Shown here one piece after another: positions 1 through 12,047 of a stretch of DNA of 64,000 nt; position 1 is the stretch's first letter; each line of letters begins with the position of its first letter. The notes under the pieces are model-generated. The model saw only the letters and a list, made by a program, of their open reading frames with translations. It ran no database searches and was not told the origin of the DNA. The translations under genes and the position numbers were made by a program. The stretch comes from Perca fluviatilis (Eukaryota; Chordata; Actinopteri; Perciformes; Percidae): assembly GCF_010015445.1 (NCBI RefSeq), contig NC_053133.1, forward strand, positions 25,107,082 through 25,171,081. Direction: 5' to 3'.

Positions 1-1131
1 GGACAGACTGGAGTCAGCTGGACAGCGTCAGAGTGGGTGGGCTGTTCACATTTAGCTACAGGACCAGTTTTAGTCCAGCTGTTCGGATTCTGACTGTGAC
101 TGGCGTTGGAGCCGGTAATCAGACTTCAGTGGGGGCTAATCTGCTGGCCAGACAATGACAAAGTGGCCAATACAGATACCGTACAAGACTTCTCCCAGAG
201 GAAGACTTGTCTCACACTTACCTCGAACAGAAATTCTTTCCGTCGGGTGAAAAAAAATGTCTGATTTATCAGCATTATTGTTATTGTAAATAGCCGTTAT
301 AATCTCATTATTGTAAATGATTTAATCAGAATTAATAATTGGCTAAAACAAAACTGCTCTTGTCTGGGTTAACCGTGTGTTGATCTGCTGCTACTAACGC
401 GTCGGATGATTGAACGACTGCAATGGCGTTGTTCTTGTCTGCTTTTATGTAGTCTCGCTTTGCCAGAACCCTCCTCCGAAGCGCGCTGGATTGGTGGAAC
501 ATGTGTACGTTCAAAAGTTGTTTTAGTCATGCCATGAAAAAAACGAGAAAAACGTCCAGTGTTAGGCTTCCATTGCCAGACCTTCTGGCTAGTCCACACA
601 GCATTTCGGGATGGGAGAAAGACATGCTCTGGTTTATTGGCATTTCTTTAAACCAATCACAACCGTCTTGGGCGGTGCTAAGCACCGGACGGAGCCACGG
701 TGACTCTGCAAAATAGCCTCTGGAAGGAACTTGTTTTGGTGGAACGTGTGTACGTTCAAAAGTTGTTTTAGTCGTGCGAGAGAAAACTCAGATTGGACAG
801 ATAGTCTAGCTAGCTGTCTGGATTTACCCTGCAGAGATCTGAGGAGCAGTTAACCACAGTCCTCACAAATCCACCGGAGGTTAGAACGCCAACACAAAGG
901 AAGCCCAAGGCAACAAATATCCGGCCTAAGTGAGTGAAATCCGGCGTTAACGGAGCAATCCCGGAAGTGGAACGTCGTGGATATAGACTAGCTTTTATGT
1001 GACTGGTTGACTGCAAAATTGAATTGCCCTTTTGGTATAAATAAAGCTGTTTGATTCAAATTGAACTGAAATAAATGTCGGAAATATCACTTGACGTGAC
1101 GTGTCGGTTTGCTGCTTGTGTCTTTGCTGAC
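1..1131. other. dip2c intron 31 (partial), mostly interspersed repeat
   Basis: This lies downstream of exon 31 on the sense strand. Positions 452 to about 1010 are a copy of the dispersed family that starts near TCTCGC-TTGCCAGACC (see 61569). Positions 1-450 show nothing recognisable and no further DIP2 exon; the next exon, expected to begin with a GLDLS-like sequence, is not present. Confidence 0.7.
452..1010 (+). repeat. Dispersed repeat, TCTCGC/TTGCCAGACC family, copy 1
   Basis: This shares long blocks with 14681-15010 and 61569-61905: a CTCTGGTTTATTGGCATTTC block, a TTGGGCGGTGCTAAG block, and GACAGATAGTCTAGCTAGCT. The family is unclassified here. This copy contains an internal partial duplication, since the GGTGGAACRTGTGTACGTTC block occurs at about 495 and again at about 738. 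Confidence 0.75.
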
Positions 1132-1300
1132 CTTGAGCGCCTCGGTCTGCAGGCCGAGTCCTTTGGTGCACAGCTCCATGACGCTGTAGGAGCAGAAGGT
1201 GTCTCGCACCCTCAGCTGGCTGACGGCCAGCAGCCACAGCGCCGGGTTGGACTCCAGCTCCACCGGGGGGATCAGGATGGACTGGTGGCCTGAATACACA
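1132..1300 (-). CDS. dip2c: dip2c coding exon 31 (last in window)
   Basis: Acceptor AG at 1302-1301 and donor GT at 1131-1130. One base completes the Ser codon split with exon 30. Then come 56 codons, from [12 protein letters not shown] to [10 protein letters not shown], ending in phase 0. The exon is part of the second adenylation-like domain and contains the conserved block [17 protein letters not shown]. At least six further exons' worth of protein is missing beyond the window edge. Confidence 0.95.
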
Positions 1301-3451
1301 CTGCAGAAAACACGAGATGTATTTTCCAGAGAAACATGGGAGTCGTTAATAATAACAATCAGGTGCAAATGTGAGTTATTGTTGCTATAAAGTCCTTGAG
1401 GCTGAGATAACTCTCATACCGGAGGTGATTTGCAGTCTGCTTTATTTATGAGACTTTCGGCAGCAGAAAATCTGCTCTCGCCAAGTTCACAATTTATGAG
1501 CCGAGGATTTCAAACTAAGCAGACCTGAGATCTGGTCTGCTTTTGTTATTAAAGGACAACTTTGTGACATGAATCACAGTTTGAGTATATCGTGTAGAAA
1601 ACCTTCCATAACCTGCGGTGAACTATGATGACAGATGATCGATCATCAGTGATTATAAAAGAACATACATCATGTGGCCAGAAGGCTGGGAGACTAGAAA
1701 TTTGCAATGCAAACTGGACTGTGTTGGGTTTATAGTATATCAGGCAGGAAGAGGCTAATAACGGATTTGAATTATGGGAAATGTAGGATCCAGTGTTTTG
1801 GGAGCTTGATTCATATGAGCAGTTAAAAGTCAGAAAGAAAGTAACATTAGATACTTTATATACTATTAAAGATGGCTAACTAAAATACATCTTTAAAAAG
1901 AGGTGTGTAAGCGGACGGAGACTCGGACCTGCAGAGACACCAGAGGACGAAGCCGAGGCCGCAGTAGGGATCCAGACAGATGGCCACTTCTCTGGACGGG
2001 TACAGCTCACACTGCAGCTTCACCGACCGACAGAAGGCTCCAACGGCATTATGGGACATCTGGAGAGAGAGAGGGAGGGAAGGGAAGAGAGACACAACAC
2101 ACAACACACCACACACACACACACACACAGACGAACAACAAACAGGGTAGAAAAATGGACAGTTAATCTTAAAATGTCATACTTTTTTTTTTTTTTTTTT
2201 ATGAGGAGTAAAAACTTTTTATTAGACTTGGCCTCTTTTCCCGAACACAACAAGACCTTATTATGCTCCGATTTATTTTCCGTTCTGGATGTATCTGCTC
2301 TGGTGTAAACTGGGAGAGGACACACTTTCATACACTGGTATTTAAGAAGCTTTGGGGTTTGGGGGCTTTCATTCTGCTCTTTCATAAACCTGTAACAATT
2401 ATTACATAATTGTCTGTCAATTATAATTTTTTTTTTTTTTTACATAATTACAGTTTCTTTGTTTAACCGCAACTCATTTCTAACGTTAGCTAAGGTCTTA
2501 AGGCGTGTGACTGGTTGGTGTTAATCCTTTTTTAGATATGCCAAATTGTAATTTTATAAGTGATTATTGGTCGGACTATATATTTTGATTATTATTTCAG
2601 TTGTAAGTTGTTGGCACTTGACCCTGAACACGTTCATAGCAACAAAAATCACAACGGAGGGATGGAGTAAGAAACAATGTTTTATGATAATAAAGAGGCG
2701 CGGTTTACTTCATAGGCTGTGCGTTTGTGTTATTATATTATTATCTGGGTCACATGGCTGTGATATATAACCAAAATATGTATCCTGGGATTCACTGAAA
2801 ACTTGTTTAAAAAAAAGTAATAAATGAATAAATATTTTTAAATTTGACTGAAAGAGGCAATTATATTGGTAATCGCAATTATTTCTGAGACAATTCATTG
2901 GCCAGCAAAATTTGGAATTGTTACAGCTCTAGTCTTTCACCTGTTAATGACTAAATGCAATAAGGAGGTGTAGGAGCCACATATTGTATGTCGTTTATGG
3001 TCTCATTTATATTATGTATTGATTATTATATTGTAGGTGGTGGGCGTTTTCATCGCGGTTTGAGCCGAAGTGATAACATATTTGTTTGCTTCACCTGTTC
3101 ACCTGGGAGAGAACACTCTCTGTTGACCGCCGCACTAACGCACTTATTTCGACTCACAAAGTAACTTTACATTTGGTAACTGCAGCGCTAGTTGTATTTT
3201 ACAGTGTCTTTATGCATCTCTCAGTGTTTAGTCCCTCGCAGCAGCCCTCTGTTGGCTTGCTTAAAGCCGCAACAGGAGGGACGTCTGTCACGGCGACGGT
3301 TTTGGGTTCGGGTGATGAGGATTTACACTGAGCTGACCTGAACTCCGGCCAGCATGCCGGTCGTCGACACGCTGAAGTCCAGATAGGCCAGGCCGTCGGG
3401 GTTGGTGGGCTTATAGAGAGCTGGAGGCTTCTTCTTTGGCAGGTCATCTAC

Positions 3452-3550
<99 letters not shown>

Positions 3551-6500
3551 TTTTGTTTTATTACAGTCAAGAGGACAGTCTGTTGAGTTACACTCAGAAA
3601 CACTAACCTCAAGTTGAACCCACAATGCAGTAAGCAGTCATTGATGGAGGTTGAAAACGTCCTGTTGTAGCAGATGTTTTATTATATGGCTGATACTTAA
3701 GTTACTATTTGTCCTGAGTTCAAACCAGATTCTTTTTTTTTCCTTAATAAAATTAAAGAATTTTACATTTCAGGTAGGGCTGTGCAATTAATCAAATTTT
3801 AATCACGATTACGGCTCCTAACGATCACAAAAACAATGTAATCGGTTATTTTGCACATTACATTTTGCAAATAAACTCTTATTTTGTCGGCGTTTGAGGC
3901 GTTTAAAAAGTTCAACAGGAAAAGTATAAAGAAACATTTCACAGTTTAAGGTGTTTTCACTGTTGATTTGTTCAACTGTTTAACTGTTTTTTAAGTTCAA
4001 TGAATGCAACATCTTTCCAAAAAGTCAATGAGTAGTCCTGTTAAATAATCGTGATTTCAATATTGAAAGTATAATAGTTGCGATCATGATTTTTTTTGTA
4101 TCCATAATCAAACAGCAGCCCTACTTTCAAGTGTAGAAAAAAGTCAAAAGTTCACATTTTTAGGTTCTTTATGACTGAATCTTTACCGCAATTTACTGCA
4201 TACCTAAAAAAAAGTGCACTCTGTAATAGTGACCAGCAGCAAACCCAGTCACATTTTACAGTAGGGACTCCTTCTACAGGTTTACATATTTTAGGGTTGA
4301 AGTGCAACACACACCAGATATGTCAAACAGACAAAGAAGTAAAAAGCAGAGTAACAATTATCTTCCAATCCAGGAAGCAAATGTGACAAAATTGCAGCTT
4401 AATGTGGAAAATAATGGTGGAATGTTTTGGGTTAAACAATACCCTGTGCAGTTTTCCACCAATATTGGCAACGGTGGAGCACTGTTTGGATGAGTGGGTC
4501 CATGTTTTGTTTGTATCTCATGCTGTTGACGGTTTCACAATACAGCTGGTGGCGGTAACGCGCCAAGAAACATGGCAGTTTTCAATTCAAACGCAGGGAA
4601 ACAGAAGACTGCTAGCTAGAAAGTGTGGATGTAATCTGAAATCTACTTTTCTCAGGGGAGCTTTAAGGTTGATGTTAAAGTTAAAGGTGCTCTAAGCGAT
4701 GTCACGCGTTTTTTCAGGCTACAACATTTTTTTGTCACGTACAGTAAACATCTCCTCACTATCCGCTAGATGCCAGTCCCCTGAACACACTGTAAAAAAA
4801 ACGCGGCCTCTGTAGACAGCCCAGGCTCCACAAACGGCAACAAAAACAAACTGCGCCAACCTACACCACCAAACATAAGAAAGTGTTCCAGCCAATAACA
4901 GACAAGAAGGATTTCAGGGTGGGGGTTGGGGGGGTTAGTGCGCGGGAGGGGAGGGTGGGGGGGGGACGGGATGAGGAGGAGGAAGGGGCAAGCTAGCCTC
5001 CGGTTTTGTTTTGACAATACTTCGAACGTCAACAAGAAGTGACGTCACCCAACATTGCTTAGAGCACCTTAAGGGTGAAAGGACAGTAAGAGTTAGGATC
5101 ATGTGCCTCAGGATTGTCAATATTACGGTTCGTGCTCTGGAATGAATTTAAATAGGCGGCTGTGGCCATCGGTGTGTGAATGTGTGTGAATGTTTATCTG
5201 ATGAGCAGGTGGCGCCTTGTGCGGCAGCCTCGGCCACAGTGAATGAATGTGTTTGAACGGCGAATGGTTCCTGTACTACGTAGAAGCGCTTTGAGTAGTC
5301 GTTAAAGGGATACGCCACCGTTTGTTGAAATAGGGCTCATCACGATCTCCCCTAGCTGTAGATAGGTGGGTCAACGCATTTTTTGTGCATGCATCGTTTT
5401 GGTCGATTACAACACCCTTTCAGTTTTTTTATTTGTTAAAAGGTTTGAAATAGCCAATGAATTTCGTTCCACTTCATAATTGGGACCCACTTGTTGTTGA
5501 TTCTTCACAAAAAATTACAGTTTTATATCTTTATGTTTGAGGCCTGAAATGTGGCAAAAGGTCGAAACGTTCAAGGGGGCCGAATACGTTTTAAAGAACG
5601 CACTATAGTCCACACAGTCTGTAGGAGCCACATATTGTGTGTTGTTTACGGTCTCATTTATATTATTTATTGATTATTACATTGTGCACTTATATTGTAA
5701 GTTGGTGGGCGTTTTCTTCGCGGTTTGAGCAGAAGTGATAACATATTTGTTTGCTTCAGGTTTTTTGGGCTTTGACAGAGAGGGGGGTGAGCGTGGGAGC
5801 GAAACCTCTCTGTTGACCGCCGCACTAACGCACTTATTTCGACTCACAAAGTAACTTTACATTTGGTATCTGCAGTGCTAGTTGTATTTTACGTGGTTAG
5901 GAATAAATCATTGCAATACAATCTCGAGCGCGTCATGGTGTGTTTATGTGTCTGTCAGTGGTTAGTCCCTTGCGGCAGCACTTTGTTGGACTGCTTACAG
6001 CCGCAACACAGTCCATTTACATTTACAAATACACATCTTCACAAGTATAGTCCAACAGGAAAAGCTGTGGTACCGGTGTCGAGGACCGGCGGCCAGTTCC
6101 TGATGTCCACGGTGGCCGTGGCCTCTTTGGAGCGCAGCAGCTTACAGATGACCGCTGTGGTCATCACGCAGGCCGAGTGGCTGACCTGCATGGGACAGAC
6201 GGGGGAGGATCTTCAGGTTACAGCTATGGGATAAGGGTTTAATTGTAATTTTTTTATTTAACAATTTATCCCAAATAAGGTCAGATGTCAGCTACACAGC
6301 GGCAGCCCTGGAGCTAGCAGGGCTAGCTAGAGTCCCTTGCTTAGATACCTTTTTATATATTTTAATATTAGATACAAGCAAGGGAAATAACAAAAGGACG
6401 TTGATAGGACTTGATAAACAATCATTATCTTTGTCCCAAAGGCTGTCCATGCCTAGATTTTAGTTCATGAAATGACTTGTAAAAATGTTTTCATATAAGA

Positions 6501-6852
6501 CAAAGCCTTTATTGATCCTTTATGGATATATAGAGAAAAGTAAAAACCATATAATTAGAAGGAGTGCATATAAAATGAAAATAAGAATAGATGAGACTAC
6601 TAACTAATGGTGGGTTAGTAGCAGCAAAGTCCCCAGAAACTCGACTTTAAAAAAACAACATCCATTGAAAAAAAATCCTCAAAAACAAAAAAGTAGTATT
6701 TTATAGTATTTTTACGGTCCCTGACCTCCACGATCATCTTGACGGTGGGCAGGGTGGTGGCGATGTTCTGAGGGTGGGGCGGTCGCACCGTGATGGGAAC
6801 ACAGCCGGCGTACAGGGAGCCGTAGAAGGCTGCGATCAGGTCAATACCTGCA

Positions 6853-6907
<55 letters not shown>

Positions 6908-9900
6908 CAGAGAGGTGTCAATCAATTCAGTTTTGTCCGATGTTCCTAATCTGCGTGTCTGCGTGAAAACGTTCTTCTGTAAATTTTGTTTCGTTTTATT
7001 GGTTTACACATATCCAAATACTACAGATTAATATACACATATATACAATCAATAAAAGATGGAGAGATGCAAAAAACCCTGAGGGGGGGGCTTAATCTGG
7101 GCACCCTCCAATGCATAATCTAATTCAAATAGAAAGAAACTAAAATATTGATAAGAAAAGAAAAGAGAAGAGGGGAAAAAAAAAAGTGTGTATCCTCTCA
7201 GACCTGGAGGGTAGACCAGAGCGACGTGGTCTCCTTCCTGGAGGCCGGCTCTCTCCATCAGCAGAGCAGCCACGCGCTCCGCCCTCTTATGGAGCTGTAG
7301 ACAGGTGAGGGAGCTGGACACCGCCCCCTGGAGGAAGGGAGGGAGGAGGAGGAGGAGGAGGAGAGAGTGATGAGAGGAAAGGGATAGATGGATTTTGAAA
7401 GTGATCAACTTTGTACAACAAGAACCTTATTATAAGACATACTGTAAGAGGCTTTATTGTCATTGCACCGTCTGACAGTATTACAGCGAAATGACGTTGG
7501 CACTCCCTAAGTATTAAAAAGCACAACAACAATCACAACAAACACCTAAAATGTACAACAACGGGCAAAAATCCTTGATTATGCGGGAATTTGCAAAAAT
7601 TGCGGTTTGATGAAAAAGAGAGAAAAAAAGTGATCCCCCAACAGCCTGCTTTTCGATGATGTTCACGTCGTGTAATTACGTCACTTCATAGCGTTCCCAT
7701 GGCAACAGGGGGAAATGGCTGCTCTTGTGTGAAGTAAACGCAACATTTTTCAACTTTCTAAGATATATTTGACTTTTTTGCAACGAAAATGCGGGGATTA
7801 TGAAATCGTGTAAGCCCCGCATATTTTGCACAGAAATCGGCAATTTATGCGACGAAAGTGCGGCGTGTTTGAAAAATGTTAATATGCGGACTTTGGCATG
7901 ATCGCGTTTTTCTGGAGGGATTGAAGAGCAAGAGGTGAAAATGTCCCAGCAGTAGATAATGCGCATCACAGATAACAGATTAGGTATTGCACACAGCAGC
8001 CTCAGTAATAAATTGTGATATGAGATTAGGAACCATTTAACAGCTTCACTGCTTGGGGGAAGACTCCTTCATACTACTTACTACTACCTCCTTCATTAGT
8101 TATCTCTCCCCCTGACCCAGTTTTCTGTTAAGACATTCCCCGAAACTCTTTCATGATGCACACCACTAAATGTCTCTTCAAAACCGAGCTGCAAGAAGAA
8201 CAACTTAACAGCCTTCTTATTTTTCAGCAATTTTGTCCGTAGCACTTATCACTTTTCACTGAAACATGTATGGTAAAACTAGGGCTGGGTAACGTTCAGA
8301 TATTTTCAATATCGGTACCGTTACATATACCGTGACTTCGATACCGGTTCCTAAACGATACCAATTTTATAAAACAAAAATAAATAACATTACGGCAAAA
8401 ATCTTTTATTTATTTTTCAGCTCCTACTACGTGAGCCCGGTCTCTGTGTAAAGACAGCCAATCAAAGACATTATTAGATCTTGGTAGAAGCATGCTGCAT
8501 GCTGATTGGCTCACTGACTCTGATGAGATCTACTCCTTAGGTGTTGAACTTTGGTATTAAATGACAAGGCATTTTTCGGAGGCAATTCGGACTGTGCCTA
8601 GAAAGTATCGATTATGGTACCCAGCCCTAGGTAAAACTGTCATATATATAATTTGTTAAGATTTTAAGACACCGCAACATTTTATCTGACTTAGATCATA
8701 GGACATGTGTGCTTATTTATGGTTTTAAAATATCTGCAGCTAATAAAAGAAGCTGTGGCACAGCTGAGAGACTTAATAATATGTAAGGTGTGGTCGGTGG
8801 TGCGTGTTGTTACCCGGGAGCTGAGCAGGGTGTAGAGGATGTGGTCTGGTGTGGTCTGAGCTCTCCACTGCAAAACCTCCGACAGGAACAGGAACTGAAA
8901 AACACAGTCGGAGCTTAAGGGTTAAGGACTTCATCACAGTGGATCATGTTTTCTTTACATCCAGATCCATTTTGTTTTTTTTGCAAAACAGATCTTATTC
9001 CTTCACACATTTCCCTACATCTTGAAGTTTAAAAATAAAAAAAAAAACCTGGCCCTGATTGGTGCATCTGAACAGGGAGTGTCGGATTTTTGCAAATCGG
9101 AATACAGGCTGTAGATGGTGCAAGAGGAGCTGGATTTTTTTTTTTTAAATGACCTGCTTCATGTAGTTCTACTGGAACATAGGGTCAGTTTCAGCAAATA
9201 TGACAGAAAGTTAGTTTTATAAGTCTTACCTACTGCATCTTTAAGAAATCTTTCTGATCTAAATTCACTGAATGAATAACAGTAAAGATGCATCAAACAG
9301 GTTCCCAGAGGCCAGAACATGATGTGATTCACTGAGAATTTCTCCAAACATCGGCACTTGAAATCAGCACTTGAAACTGCACATAAGACACAAGTAGTTA
9401 AAGTGCTCATATTATGCTTTATGTTTTTTCCCTTTCCTTTATTGTGTTATATATCTTTTTTTGTCCACGTTATAGGTTTACAAAGTGAAAAAGCCCAAAG
9501 TCCCCAAAGGGACTTACCATCTCCAACAGAAAACCCTGTTCACCAACTGCTCCAAACAGCTCTATTGTAGTCCAGCCTTTACTTCAGAGACAGACGTGGT
9601 CACTTTGTAACACACGTTATAATGCTCGCCTAGCTGCTAGCGTGGCACGCCCTCATACTCTGCTTCTGACTGGCTAGTAGTCCTTACCTAGGTACTGACA
9701 GGGCACGCCCTCATACTCTGCTTCTGACTGGCTAGTAGTCCTTACCTATGTACTGTCAGGGCACGCCCTCATACTCTGCTTCTGACTGGCTAGTAGTCCT
9801 TACCTAGCTACTTCGCATGTGCAACTCCCAACAAAGATGGAACAGAAGTGAGATGCCTCACTCTGTAGCTAAAACAGAGAGCTCAACACACAGGGTGAAA

Positions 9901-11643
9901 AGAGGAGCTGCAGCAATGTGCAGTACAACAAAAATATGGTGTTTTTTTTGAAAATGTAACCATATTAACCTTGCTGGTATAACCTCTAAACACAATTATG
10001 AACCTGAAAATGAGCATAATATGAGAACTTTTTACTTGTATGCAGACAATACTGGAGCTGTCTCATCCATGTGTGGTTCAGGATTAATAAATCTTTAGTT
10101 TCATCCATTATATTCAGCAATGTGGCTGCTGATAGTGCATTACTTTTTTACTACAGCAGCCAGGTCTCTGCCTTTTATCCAGAACATTAAAATGGTTCAA
10201 TCAATACCACAGAAAGTGAAAATTTGAAAGCGGGTAAGAAACGACCTGCCGATGAGTCAAACTGCCTCTGAAGTATCAATTCATGACCATTTTACTGATG
10301 CAGCAAATGGAACCTTTTCTTGAAACAAGCGATGGGCCTGTGTCAGCTGCTAATGACTGGAAAATCAATCGGAACTCCTGACAAAGTCAAGAGTGTTAGC
10401 AGAATTAATTCTCTAAAATGTCAACTTCTCAATCAGGAACTAATCAAAACATTCTTGACTTTCACTTGACATGTAGTTTATAAACTTCTCCAAATTTTGG
10501 AAAGTTTCATGCAAACGAGGCATCCAAAAATCCTCATATTGGAGAAACTGGAACCAGAGAATGTTTGGAGGTTTTCATTTGGAAAATGATTTAACCACAC
10601 AGATTACCCGTCATTGGCCGCCGCGACAGCGATTCGGTATCGTTTTCACCTTGTGAGACTGCTTGTGTGTGTCGTCATGGCAAAATGTGTCCCCTGGAGA
10701 CACTTACTGTAGCGGGAACTCCCACGGAGGCATTTTGAGTAATCTGCTAGGTGTTCATATCTCTGCAACTAGACTTTGTCACTGCGATAGCGTCGCGACC
10801 GTGCAAGATGCAGTCAGGAAACTTTATAGGTGTGTAGTTGCGATCAAAATGAAGACTTAGTTAAAAAAGGTTGTGGTTGTGGCCAGGTTGGGTCGAATTG
10901 GTAGGGCATTCGCACATACAGTATACATAGAGGTTTATGCCTCGATGCAGAGGTCCAGGGTTCGAGTCTGACCTTTGACGATTTCTGGTGTCTTCCCCCC
11001 TCTATCTCCACTTTCTCACCTAGCTGTCCTGTCCATTAAAGGTGGAAAAGCCCCCAAAAAATGATCTTTAAAAGAAAAAAGGTTGTGGGGTTTGCCACAG
11101 GGGGCAGGGGGGGTGTGTTTTGAGCTATTGTTTGAGGCGTTGTGAGAGTCCCGTACAGTCAACGGGAAACATCACTGCCTCTATCGCTGCCAAAAGAAGG
11201 TTTTTAAACACTATGAGGCTAAAAAATCAAAAATAAGCATCGAACTGCCCGGGAGTTTGTGGTAACAGCTGAATGTTTCCTGCAGCAACAAAGCCCTCGC
11301 TATGTCTCCTCGTCTCTTTTCTTTCTCTCTCCCCTGTGAAATAAAGCTGCCTTCAAGTGCCGTCGGAAACGCCGCTATCTACAATCGATCTGACGGAAAA
11401 CCCTAATTGTGAAATCTAAAGTGCTATTGTGCTTTGTTGGGGGATGGGGGTGGGGCTGGGGGTTTAAGAACACAACAGGATGTCACACAAATGGGCCGTT
11501 TCATTGAATGCCCCGTAAGTGTGTGAGTCCTACCTGGTCGTTGTCGTCAGTCTGTCCCAAATCTCTGCCGCTGGCCTGAGCGATCCTCTTCCCCGACACC
11601 AGATTCCCCACCATCACAGAGGCAGGTCCAATCTCTGCAGCGC

Positions 11644-11737
<94 letters not shown>

Positions 11738-12007
11738 TAACAGCTGTGTTCAGCAATGAGCTACAGGACCAGCGCGTTCCCAGACCTGTGAACACCTCCC
11801 ACCTGGCTGTTTCTGCCGTGGTTTGGGCAGGTTGGTGACGCAGGTGTGGGGGCACATGAGGACGTTGCAGGGGTGCAGCCCCCCCTCCAGGTACAGCTGC
11901 TTGATCTCTGACAGGTGGATGCCGCCCAGAGGAGTCTTAGGCAGCGTGTTGGCTGGTACCAGAGCCAGGCAGAACACGCCCACCCCGTGGATACTGTCAA
12001 TAGCCTG

Positions 12008-12047
<40 letters not shown>

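Noticed and set aside
1..450. Next dip2c exon below exon 31
   Set aside because: Read on the minus strand for an RGLDLS-RVRTCVVVAEE-like sequence; nothing resembling it is present.
5863..6234. 123-codon plus-strand frame
   Set aside because: It crosses the solo LTR end and the antisense of dip2c exon 28; it is a shadow of these.
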